From the NCBI GenBank assembly GCA_050010035.1, contig JBEKLU010000003.1, forward strand, positions 1 to 64,000: a DNA stretch of 64,000 nucleotides. Direction: 5' to 3'. Made by a program: the position numbers and the translations under genes. Under the pieces are notes generated by a model, which was not told the origin of the DNA, did no database searches, and saw only the letters and a list, made by a program, of their open reading frames with translations. Below are positions 25,725-34,600 of this stretch, piece after piece; positions within the stretch are counted from its first letter, which is position 1; the number at the start of each line of letters is the position of its first letter. Source of the stretch: Roseiarcus sp050010035. GTDB taxonomy: Bacteria > Pseudomonadota > Alphaproteobacteria > Rhizobiales > Beijerinckiaceae.

Positions 25725-27014
25725 TCACGCCCAATGAGGGCTGCGAAAGCCGAGCTTCTTCATCCCCGCCTGAATCTCGGGGACGCCCATGAACAGCTTC
25801 CACAGCAGCCCGCTGCGATAGTTCTCGATCATGACGACGGTCGGCCCTTGGCTGATCGCGAGGAACGCGTCGGCATACCAGTCGTGCTGCTCGCTGAAGC
25901 CGTCGACAAAGCCGAAGCGCCCCCAGATGCGGTCGCCGAGATCCTCGTAGAAGTGACGCAACGCGGCCATCGCCTCCGCCGGGGCGTAGGGAAAGCTCGA
26001 CAGGGCGGCGGAGGGGCTGATGACGCCGCGGTCCCGGCCGGGCGCGTTCGCGGCATAGCCGGCGTAAGTGTCGCCGGCGCTCAGGCCCCAGCAATTCGGC
26101 CCGTATCCCTTATTGCCATCGGGATTGCGCAGGCAATAGGCGTAGTTGATGCGCGTGTGGTTCACGTTCTGCCGCCAGTAGTCGGCGTAAGGATCGCTCA
26201 GGCCGCGCGGATCGACGCCGCAGAAGGAAAAATGCGCTGGGAACAGCGGCCCGCCGCCGTCCGGCCCGAGCGGCAGCTCGACGCCCTCGAAACTGCGTCC
26301 GTTGAGGAACTCGCGTCCCGCGGCCCAGCCTTCGTGATAGGCCTCGACCGGAACCGAGTAGCGCGGCGCGGAGGCGGCCAGAACATAGGCGACGAGGCAT
26401 TCGTTCCAACCGCGGATTTCGTGGTTCAGCGCAAAGCCGTTGGTCGGGCTCCAGTGCCAGGTGAGCGCGTTGCGGCCTCCCCGGGTGAACCAATCCCATT
26501 CCGCCTCGCGCCAGAGGTAGGCGATGCGTTCGCGCAGCCGGGCCTCCTGCGGCGCGTCGCGATCGAAATAGGCGCGCACGCACAGCAATCCCTGGAACAG
26601 GAAGGCCGTCTCCACGAGATCGGCGCCGTCGTCCTTGCGGCTGAAGGGAATCGTCGCGCCCGTGCCGCCGTGCATGAAATGCGGATACATGCCGTGATAG
26701 CAGGCGGCCTTCTCCAGGCAGTCGAGCATGGCGGTGAAGCGGGCGTGCGCCTGGGGGCGCGTCACCCATCCGCGCTCGCAGGCGACGAGTATCGCCATCG
26801 CGCCGAAGCCGGAGCCGCCGACGGCGACGAGGTCGTCTTTCGGGTCGGCGAGTTTTGGGCGGCGGTCGCGCGCCAGCCCGCTGATCGGGTGGGCGCCCTC
26901 CCAGAAATAGCGGAACGTCTGGCGCTGGACGAGGTCGAGCAGGGCTTCGTCGGAGAGCTTCCCACCGCGCCCGGCGGCTTTGGCTGATGAAACGGGTTTG
27001 GCGAGACGAGGCAT
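25725..27014 (-). CDS. GH144-type (Glycoamylase PF10091) beta-1,2-glucanase-like protein
   Basis: A 429-residue single-domain (alpha/alpha)6 protein. 'QRQTFRYFWEGAHP', 'HFMHGGTGAT', 'DLVETAFLFQGLL', 'NCWGLSAGD' and 'VDGFSEQHDWYADAFLAISQGP' mark the family once called glycoamylase, now GH144, whose studied members are endo-beta-1,2-glucanases and sophorohydrolases. The acid residues D and E of 'DLVET' and 'DGF' are in place. No signal peptide is visible (the N-terminus is basic and polar), unlike the secreted relatives. It lies 12 bases after the ABC gene and 8 before GH15. Confidence 0.8.
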   Translation of the reverse strand: MPRLAKPVSSAKAAGRGGKLSDEALLDLVQRQTFRYFWEGAHPISGLARDRRPKLADPKDDLVAVGGSGFGAMAILVACERGWVTRPQAHARFTAMLDCLEKAACYHGMYPHFMHGGTGATIPFSRKDDGADLVETAFLFQGLLCVRAYFDRDAPQEARLRERIAYLWREAEWDWFTRGGRNALTWHWSPTNGFALNHEIRGWNECLVAYVLAASAPRYSVPVEAYHEGWAAGREFLNGRSFEGVELPLGPDGGGPLFPAHFSFCGVDPRGLSDPYADYWRQNVNHTRINYAYCLRNPDGNKGYGPNCWGLSAGDTYAGYAANAPGRDRGVISPSAALSSFPYAPAEAMAALRHFYEDLGDRIWGRFGFVDGFSEQHDWYADAFLAISQGPTVVMIENYRSGLLWKLFMGVPEIQAGMKKLGFRSPHWA

Positions 27015-27026
27015 GGGGTAAGCCGT

Positions 27027-28856
27027 CTATTGAGTGGAAAGGGCTTGGCGCGGCGGTTTGATCGGCTCGAGGGCGTCAAGCTGGTCGGCCAGCTTGAAGA
27101 TTGGCCCCTGCGGATCCATCCGGAGTTGCAGCGTGCGGGTGAAGAAGCCGCTTCGGGTCCCGTCGCGGCCGATGCTAATGACGCCGACGTCGGCCAACTC
27201 GCCGGCGAAGATCGCCTCGATCCGCCGGCGCGAGACGGGATCGAGGACGTCGAGCACGTCGTCGAGCACCACCCATCGCGGCTTTTGCAGAATGACGCGG
27301 GCGAAGGCCAGGCACTGCTTGGCGTCGTCGTTGAGCAGCCGATCCCATCGGTCCGTCTTGTCGAGGACCGGCAGGAGGCGTTCGAGGCCGACGTCGGCGA
27401 GCGCCTTGGCGACGGCCGCGTCTTCGTACGCGGCGGCCGGGTGCGGATAGGTGACGGCGGCCCGCAGCACGCCGGGCGGCACGTAGGCGTGCGTCGGCAT
27501 GAAGATCATGGATTGACGGGGCGGGTGCGCGACCCGCCCGCTTCCCCACGGCCAAAGCCCGACGATGGCGCGGAACAGCAGGGTCTTGCCGGCGCCGCGT
27601 TCGCCGGAGACCAGGATATGTTCGCCCGGCTTGAGCTCGACATGCGCCTCGCTCAGCATGATGCAGCCGACCGGCGCGGCGACGCGAAGGTCGTCGAATA
27701 GGATCGACTGGTCCTGCGTCTCGTCCAAGGCGATGCGGCTCGCGGCGAGGCCGAGCGCATCCATGGTGCGGATCGTCCGGCGGAAGCTCGCCACGCGCAA
27801 CAGCGTGGCGCGCCAGTCCGCGATGGAAGAGAAATTGTCGACGAACCAGCGCAGCGACTGCTGCACCTGGTTGAACGCGCCGACCACCATCATCAGCTCG
27901 CCGAAGGTCATGGCGCCGGCGAAATAGCCGGGCGCGGCCACCAGGATCGGCGCGATGATGGTGAACCATCCATAGCCGGCGGTGACCCAGGTCAGTCGCG
28001 TCACCGCGTTGACGATGCGCCGCGAGACTTCGAGGACGGTCTCGAACACCGAATTGAGCCGTTCCTTCTCGTCGGCTTCCCCGCCATAAAGGGCGACGCC
28101 CTCGATCTCCTCGTTGACGCGCACCAGGGCGAAGCGCAGCTCGGCCTCCCGCGCGTAGTGCTCGGCGTCGAGGACGATCAGCCGGCGGCCGACGCGCCAG
28201 CTCAGGTAGGAAGCGGCGCCGGCGTAGAACAGCGCGCACCACACCATGAAGCCCGGCGGGGCGAAGGTGTAGCCGGCGACCGACACGAACATGCCTTGCG
28301 ACAGCCCCCAGAGCACGCCGATGAACGACAGGAGGAGGAGCGTCGATTGCAGCAGCCCGATGCCGAGGTCGGTGGTCAGACTGGTCAGGTTCTGAGCGTC
28401 CGCATCGAGCCGCTGGTCGGGATTGGCGCCGATCTCGCCCGAGCTCGTCAGCCGGAAGGCGCGCATGGGCGCGAGCCACTCGTTGAGGAGGTCGCGCCCC
28501 AAGCCTTCGCGCAGCACCACCTTGGACATCTGGTTGAGCCACGTCTGCGCGACGTTGAGGACGAGCAGGACGCCCGCCAGCTCGACGAAGACGCCGAGCT
28601 GCTCGAGGAACGCCGTCATGTCCTTGCTGGTCAGCGCATTGTAGAAGGGCCGGTTCCAGGCGTTGAGGCTGATCTGCGCGTAGGCCGTCGCGTCGACGAC
28701 CACGACGATCCCGACGGTCAGCGCCAGCAGCCTGTTGCGCTCGCGCGACGCCCAGAAGAGCGAGACCATCGCCTTCATTTCGGACCAAAAGCTCTCCTCG
28801 CCGGCGAGGTCTGCGCCTGCGCCGGCCGGTGACGGCTTGCTCGATCCTTCCCCCAT
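27027..28856 (-). CDS. SbmA/BacA-YddA-like ABC transporter (fused membrane and ATPase domains) with degenerate ATPase signature
   Basis: A 609-residue half-transporter. Residues about 40-350 hold six membrane segments with the SbmA/YddA wording 'LNAWNRPFYNAL' and 'NPDQRLDADAQNL'; about 385-590 is the nucleotide-binding domain. Walker A 'GERGAGKT' is intact, but the family signature (LS-x-GE-Q) reads 'LNDDAKQ' with no Gly, and Walker B ends in 'LDDV' instead of 'LDEA', so the catalytic Glu is Asp. It may therefore hydrolyse ATP weakly or act as a gated pore. It is first in a unit with GH144 and GH15; an oligosaccharide link is inferred, since relatives import peptides or export lipids. Confidence 0.8.
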   Translation of the reverse strand: MGEGSSKPSPAGAGADLAGEESFWSEMKAMVSLFWASRERNRLLALTVGIVVVVDATAYAQISLNAWNRPFYNALTSKDMTAFLEQLGVFVELAGVLLVLNVAQTWLNQMSKVVLREGLGRDLLNEWLAPMRAFRLTSSGEIGANPDQRLDADAQNLTSLTTDLGIGLLQSTLLLLSFIGVLWGLSQGMFVSVAGYTFAPPGFMVWCALFYAGAASYLSWRVGRRLIVLDAEHYAREAELRFALVRVNEEIEGVALYGGEADEKERLNSVFETVLEVSRRIVNAVTRLTWVTAGYGWFTIIAPILVAAPGYFAGAMTFGELMMVVGAFNQVQQSLRWFVDNFSSIADWRATLLRVASFRRTIRTMDALGLAASRIALDETQDQSILFDDLRVAAPVGCIMLSEAHVELKPGEHILVSGERGAGKTLLFRAIVGLWPWGSGRVAHPPRQSMIFMPTHAYVPPGVLRAAVTYPHPAAAYEDAAVAKALADVGLERLLPVLDKTDRWDRLLNDDAKQCLAFARVILQKPRWVVLDDVLDVLDPVSRRRIEAIFAGELADVGVISIGRDGTRSGFFTRTLQLRMDPQGPIFKLADQLDALEPIKPPRQALSTQ

Positions 28857-29038
28857 CGATTCGTTCCCGCCGCGCTCTTTTGCTCGATCCGGCCGGAGCG
28901 CTCGCCACGGACTTTCGGTGGCGGCGCGGATTACGGCCGCGTCAAAGGTCGCCCGGCGGTCCCCGCGCCGCCGGTTTCGTGATTTAATGGAAATAACGGA
29001 TTGAAACCATCCCCCGCAGCATGCCGGGAGGCGACGCC

Positions 29039-31180
29039 ATGGGACGCATCGACAGGTTGCTCGCGGCGATGACCCTCGAGGAAAAGATCGGCCAGCTCAA
29101 TATGGTCGCCTCGTCGGGCGCGGTCACCGGCCCAGGCGCGCCGCGCGATGTCGCCGAAGGCATCCGCGCCGGACGCATCGGCGCCTTGCTCAACCTCTGG
29201 GGCGCCGACGAAACGCGCGCCGTTCAACGCCTCGCCGTGCAAGAGTCTCGCCTCGGCGTTCCCTTGCTGCTGGGCCTCGACGTCATCCACGGCCACCGGA
29301 CGATTTTCCCGGCGCCGCTGGCCGAGGCCTGCCTGTTCGATCCCGCGGCGTGGGAGAAGACGGCGCGCGCGGCGGCCGAGGAAGCCGCCCTCGACGGCGT
29401 GGCGATGACCTTCGCGCCGATGCTCGACGTGGCGCGCGACCCGCGTTGGGGGCGCATCGTCGAGGGTCCCGGCGAAGACCCCTGGGTCGCCTCGCAGATC
29501 GCCGCGGCGAAAACGCGCGGCTTCCAGGGCGACGACCTTTCCGCCGCCGACAGCCTCGCCGCCGCCGCCAAGCATTTGGGCGCCTATGGCGCGGTGACCG
29601 CGGGGCGCGAATACGCTTCGGCGGATCTGTCCGAGAGAACGCTGCACGAGGTCTATCTGCCGCCGTTCGCGGCGGCGGTCGCCGCGGGAGCGGCGGCGAT
29701 CATGCCCGCCTTCAACGACATCGCCGGCGTTCCGACGACCGCCAACGCCTCGTTGCTGCAAGGCTGGCTGCGGCGGCGCCTGGGTTTCGACGGCGTGCTG
29801 ATCAGCGACTACAACGCCATCGCCGAGCTCATCGATCACGGCGTGGCGAGAGACGTCGCGGAGGCCGCCGCGCTGGCCCTCGGGGCCGGCGTCGACATCG
29901 ACATGATGGGCGACGCCTACGCCCGGGGCCTGCCCGAGGCGCTGCGGCGCGGACTCGTCGGCATGGCGGATATCGACGCGAGCGTGCGGCGCGTGCTCGC
30001 TCTGAAGGAGCGCCTCGGCCTTTTCGACGATCCCTTTCGGCGCGGCGCGGCCGGCGCGGGCGCGAGCGGTCGGCGCGACTCGGAGCGACGCGAACTGGCG
30101 CGCGACGTCGCCCGACGCGCGATCGTGCTGCTCACCTGCGCGCGCGGCGCGTTGCCGCTTTCGCCCAAAATACGGCGCCTCGCCCTCGTCGGCCCGCTGG
30201 CCGCGGCGCCGCGCGAAATGCTGGGAGCATGGGCCGCGGCGGGCCGCGCCGAGGAGGCCGTGTCGATCCGGCAGGGGCTCGAAGCCGCCCTGCCCGAATG
30301 CCGGATCGACTGCGCCGCGGGCGTCGATATCGGCTCGGGCGACACGCGCGGCGTCGCCGCCGCCGTCGATCTGTGCCGCGACGCCGATGCGATCGTGCTC
30401 TGCCTCGGCGAGGCCGCTTCGATGAGCGGAGAGGCGGCGAGCCGCGCCGATCTCGGCCTGCCTGGAGGCCAGCGCGCCCTCGCCGAAGCGGTTCTCGATC
30501 TCGGCAAGCCCGTCGTGGCGCTCCTCTCTTCGGGGCGCCCGCTCGCTCTGCCCTGGCTCTTCGCGCGCGCGGACGCGGTTCTCGCCACGTGGTTTCTCGG
30601 CGTCGAGGCCGGCCACGCCGTCGCCGACGTTCTGACCGGAAAATTCAATCCGACGGGAAAATTGCCGGTGACCTGGCCGCGCTGCGTCGGGCAGGCGCCG
30701 ATCTTCTACGGCCAGCGCCCTACCGGGCGGCCCACCAAGGCCGGCGAGCGTTACGCCAGCGGCTATCTCGATCTGCCCGCGACGCCGCAATTCTTCTTCG
30801 GTCACGGGCTGTCCTACAGCCGATTTGCGCTGGACGAGCTGCGATGCGTTCCAGGCCGGGTGAAGGCGGGGGAAAGCGTCGAAATATCGGTGAGCGTCCA
30901 TAACGACAGCCTCGCCGCCGGCGAGGCGACGCTGTTCCTGTTCGTGCGCGACCTGGTCGCGAGCCTCGCGCGGCCCATCCTGGAGCTGAAGGGCGTGCGC
31001 AGAATCGCCCTGGCGGCGGGAGCGCGCGGGCGAGCGACGTGGCTGCTGCCGGTCGAGGCGCTGGCGTTCATCGGCCCGAACTTGGAGCCCGTGCTGGAGC
31101 CCGGGCGGTTCGAGATTCGCGTCGGGCAAAGCGCCGATCCGGCCGAGCTGCTGACCGGCGTCGTCGAACTGGCGCCGTGA
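29039..31180 (+). CDS. GH3 beta-glucosidase
   Basis: A 713-residue GH3 protein. The N-terminal TIM barrel has 'MTLEEKIGQLNM', 'FAPMLDVARDPRWGR', 'KHLGAYG' and the nucleophile Asp in 'GVLISDYNA' (about residue 258). A second alpha/beta sandwich and a C-terminal fibronectin-III-like domain ('FFFGHGLSYSRF') follow. No signal peptide is present. ATG 29039 is chosen because GGAGG lies eight bases upstream; ATG 29021 in frame has no such site. It is divergent from the ABC-GH144-GH15 unit. It would release glucose from the short beta-oligosaccharides left by the glucanase and phosphorylase. Confidence 0.9.
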   Translation: MGRIDRLLAAMTLEEKIGQLNMVASSGAVTGPGAPRDVAEGIRAGRIGALLNLWGADETRAVQRLAVQESRLGVPLLLGLDVIHGHRTIFPAPLAEACLFDPAAWEKTARAAAEEAALDGVAMTFAPMLDVARDPRWGRIVEGPGEDPWVASQIAAAKTRGFQGDDLSAADSLAAAAKHLGAYGAVTAGREYASADLSERTLHEVYLPPFAAAVAAGAAAIMPAFNDIAGVPTTANASLLQGWLRRRLGFDGVLISDYNAIAELIDHGVARDVAEAAALALGAGVDIDMMGDAYARGLPEALRRGLVGMADIDASVRRVLALKERLGLFDDPFRRGAAGAGASGRRDSERRELARDVARRAIVLLTCARGALPLSPKIRRLALVGPLAAAPREMLGAWAAAGRAEEAVSIRQGLEAALPECRIDCAAGVDIGSGDTRGVAAAVDLCRDADAIVLCLGEAASMSGEAASRADLGLPGGQRALAEAVLDLGKPVVALLSSGRPLALPWLFARADAVLATWFLGVEAGHAVADVLTGKFNPTGKLPVTWPRCVGQAPIFYGQRPTGRPTKAGERYASGYLDLPATPQFFFGHGLSYSRFALDELRCVPGRVKAGESVEISVSVHNDSLAAGEATLFLFVRDLVASLARPILELKGVRRIALAAGARGRATWLLPVEALAFIGPNLEPVLEPGRFEIRVGQSADPAELLTGVVELAP

Positions 31181-31226
31181 ACGGCGCCGGACCCATGAAA
31201 TGACGGCATTCAACTCAGCCGCTAAA

Positions 31227-31240
31227 TTGAGACATATCAA
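31227..31240 (+). promoter_or_regulatory. FNR/FixK-type box
   Basis: TTGAGACATATCAA matches the FNR/FixK consensus TTGAT-N4-ATCAA with one difference. A transcript start about 41.5 bp from its centre would fall near 31275, upstream of the small ORF at 31311 and the PFOR/Nfn genes. This suggests activation when oxygen is low. Confidence 0.65.
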
Positions 31241-31310
31241 GGCGGCAGGGCGCGGCCGGTCTAGGACCAGTCGAAAAAAGGGGGGCGCGACCGTACATTG
31301 GAATGTTAGG

Positions 31311-31694
31311 ATGTCGCCAATTCGCATCCACGGTCGTGGAGGCCGGGTCGTCGCCGTCGCCGGCGAGTGTCTGCGCGTCGAGGATCGGCTTGCCCTTGCC
31401 CGACAGGGAACTTTTGTCGCCTTGACCGGAACGCGCGGCCTCGACACAGTCGCCGAGGCCGTCCGTGAGGCTTTTCCGGGAATGATCGCCGATGTCGATT
31501 TCGCCGCCACGCTCCGCGGGGCGGCAACGTGGGGTGTGTCCGATGCGAAAGCGGATCGAAATCTGCTATGCCCCGGCCGAGGCGGGCGCGCCGCGGACCC
31601 TGTCGCCGAGCGGATCGGCGAGCCGGCGCCGGGAAGACCGTCGCGACACGAATTCGTCACGCTAAATCAATGCTCACCCGAAGAGATCCGATGA
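31311..31694 (+). CDS. Small hypothetical protein coupled to the PFOR gene
   Basis: A possible 127-residue protein beginning MSPIRIHGRGG. I recognise no family. Support is indirect: its TGA overlaps the ATG of the PFOR gene (ATGA), codon third positions are rich in G and C like the neighbours, and it starts some 70 bp downstream of the FNR-type box, so it would be the first gene of that operon. Against it, the ribosome site is weak and the last 60 residues look low in structure. The alternative is a 450-base untranslated leader. Confidence 0.35.
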   Translation: MSPIRIHGRGGRVVAVAGECLRVEDRLALARQGTFVALTGTRGLDTVAEAVREAFPGMIADVDFAATLRGAATWGVSDAKADRNLLCPGRGGRAADPVAERIGEPAPGRPSRHEFVTLNQCSPEEIR

Positions 31695-34600
31695 ACATCC
31701 TCACTCGAAAAGAACAACTGAACACGCAATACCCCGGCATCCCCAGCGTCATCCACGGCAACGGCGCCATCGCCGAGGTGATGGCCCACGTCTGCGGCGG
31801 GGTCATCGGCTATCCCATCACGCCGTCCACCGAAATCTCGGAAATCTACGAGGCGTTCCGGTCGGGCGGCGGCTGCAACGTCTGGGACAAGCACCCGTTC
31901 TTTTTCGAGCCGGAAGGCGAACATTCCGCGCAGAGCGGCGCGCTCGGCGCCGCCCTGACCGGCGGCAAGTACGTTTCCAACGCCTCGTCCAGCCAAGGCA
32001 TCCTGTACGGGCTGGAATCGCATTACGTCACCGTGGGCAAGAAGATCGGCGGCTTCGTGCTGCACGTGGCGGCGCGCGTCGTCTCCAAGCATTCGCTCAA
32101 CGTGATGGCGGGCCATGACGACGTCTACGCGTTGCTGCAGTCGGGCTACACGATCCTGTTCGGCTCCAACCCGCAGGAAGCGGCCGATCTGGCCGCGATA
32201 TCCTACCGGCTCAGCGCCCTGTCGCTGATTCCGGTCGCCAACGCCATGGACGGCTTCGCCACCAGCCACATGCTGTCCGAGGCCTTGATGCCCGAACCGG
32301 AGCTGCTGCGCGAATTCCTCGGCGATCCCGCCGGCCGGATCAAGTGTCCGACGGTCGCTCAGGAGATGCTGTTCGGCGCCAAGGGCCGCGTGTTCCAGTT
32401 GCTGCGTTACCTGGCGCGGCGCGAAAACGACCTCGCGCCGGGCGATTTCCAGAAGGTGAAAGCCTTCCTCGCGGACAACGCGGACGCGGTCGAACGCGAT
32501 TCCGAAGGCGCGCTGATCGAACGGACGCTGGCCTGGATCCCCGACGAACTGCGCGACCAATGGCGCCGACAGTGGATCAACGCTTACGAGAAGGGGACGC
32601 GCCAGCTCGTCCCCGCGCTGGTCGACGTGCACAATCCCGGCCTGACCGGCGGCGTGCAGAACCAGCCCGATTTCCAGGCCGGCTCGGTCGACCACCGCAC
32701 GCACTTCGTCAGCGAGGTGCCGCGCTTCGCCCGCCAGGTCATGCAGGAATTCGCCGCGCTGACCGGGCGCGAATACGGCCCGATCAAGACCTTCCGTTGC
32801 GAGGACGCCGAGACCGTCATGCTCGGCCTCGGCTCGGTCACCGACGACGCCGAGGCGGTCGCGACGTACTTACGCGGGCAAGGCAAGAAAGTCGGGGTGA
32901 TCTCGATCAAGCTGTTGCAGCCGTTCCCGGAGGCCGAAGTCGTCGCCGCGCTTCGCGGCAAGAAAGCGGTCACCGTGCTGGAGCGCTCGGACGTCACCGC
33001 GCTCACCGGCATGGTGACGCAGGCGCTGTTCAAGGCGCGCGAGAACGCCGACGGCGTTCGACATCCCGGCATTCCGGCGATCGAGACGGCGCCCAAGATC
33101 ACCACGGCGATCTTCGGCCTGGGCGCCCACGATCTGCAGCCGCGCCACCTCGTCGCCGCGTTCACGAATATGGAGGCCGGCAACGTTCCGTTCGTCTATC
33201 TCGGCTCTCAATTCTTCGCCAAGAATCCCTCGCCGCGCGTCGCCGCGTTGCAGGAAAGGCTCAAGGTCGCCTATCCCGAAACCGAGCTGATGGCGCTCGA
33301 GACCGAGCCGAACCCGAACCTGCTGCCCAAGTCGGCGTTCCGCGTCCGCTTCCATTCGGTGGGCGGCTACGGCACCATCGCCACCGGCAAGCTGCTCACC
33401 GACATCCTCGCCGGCGTGCTCGATCTGCACTCGAAGGCGTCGCCGAAATACGGCTCGGAAAAGAGCGGCGCGCCGACCAACTACTACATCACCCTCAGCC
33501 CAGAGACGGTGCTGCTCACCAACGCCGAGCTGGAAGACGTCGAAATCGTCGTTTCGCCCGACCACAAGGTGTTCAGCCACTCCAATCCGCTGCGCGGGCT
33601 GGTGGAGGGCGGCACGTTCATCCTCCAGTCGCAGCTTGCCCCGCTCGATGTTTGGCGGGAGCTGCCGGCGCAGGCGCGCAAGACCATCCGCGACAAGAAG
33701 ATCCAGTTTCTCGTCCTCGACGGCTTCGACGTCGCCAAGCGGCACGCGCCGACGCCGGAGCTCGAAACCCGCATGATGGGCATCGCTTTCATCGGCGCGG
33801 TGTGCGGGCATGTCGATCGCATCGTCGCCGGCGCCTCGCATGACGCTATGCTGAAGAAGATCCGTCAGCAGATCGCCAAGAAGTTCGGCGCCAAGGGCGG
33901 CCCAGTCGTCGAAGGCAACATGGCGGTGATCCGCGAGGGGCTCAAGGCGACGCAAAAGGTCGACTACGCCGAACCGGAGTTCGAGCTTGCCGAAAAGGCC
34001 CCGGCGCGTCCGAGCGGCCGCACGGTGGCGATTTCGGCCGCGATGTGCCGCGCCGCGGCGCCGGCGTCGAGCGCCGGCTTCCTCGACGGCGACTATTACG
34101 AAGACATGATGGCCGCCCCGTTCCGGGACGGCTCCATTGCCGAGGCGCCAGTGCTGCCCGGCGCCGGCCTGTTCATGCCGGCGGGGAGCGCCGCCTTCAA
34201 GGACAAGGGCCTGTTCCGGCGCAACGTGCCGGAGTTCATCGCGGATCTGTGCACCGGCTGCATGGAATGCGCGCTGGTTTGCCCGGATGCGGCGATCCCC
34301 AACACGGTGCACGACATCCACGACCTTCTCATCACGGCCATCCGTCAGCTCGATGTCGCGGAGGCGCAGCGCGAGGCGTTGCGCGGTCAGGTCCATGCGC
34401 TCGGCGACGCGGCGCGCGAGATCTATCGGCGGCAGAAGGAACCGAGGCCGTTCCATGAGATCGTGGCGGCCGCGGCGGACGGGCTCGACGTCGACAACGC
34501 CGTGCTGCGGCGCAACCTCGGCAAGCTCGCCGACGCTCTGAGCGCGTTCCCGGTCGCCAGGACGCGGCCGTTCTTCGACGCGATGGAGAAGGCCTCCCCC

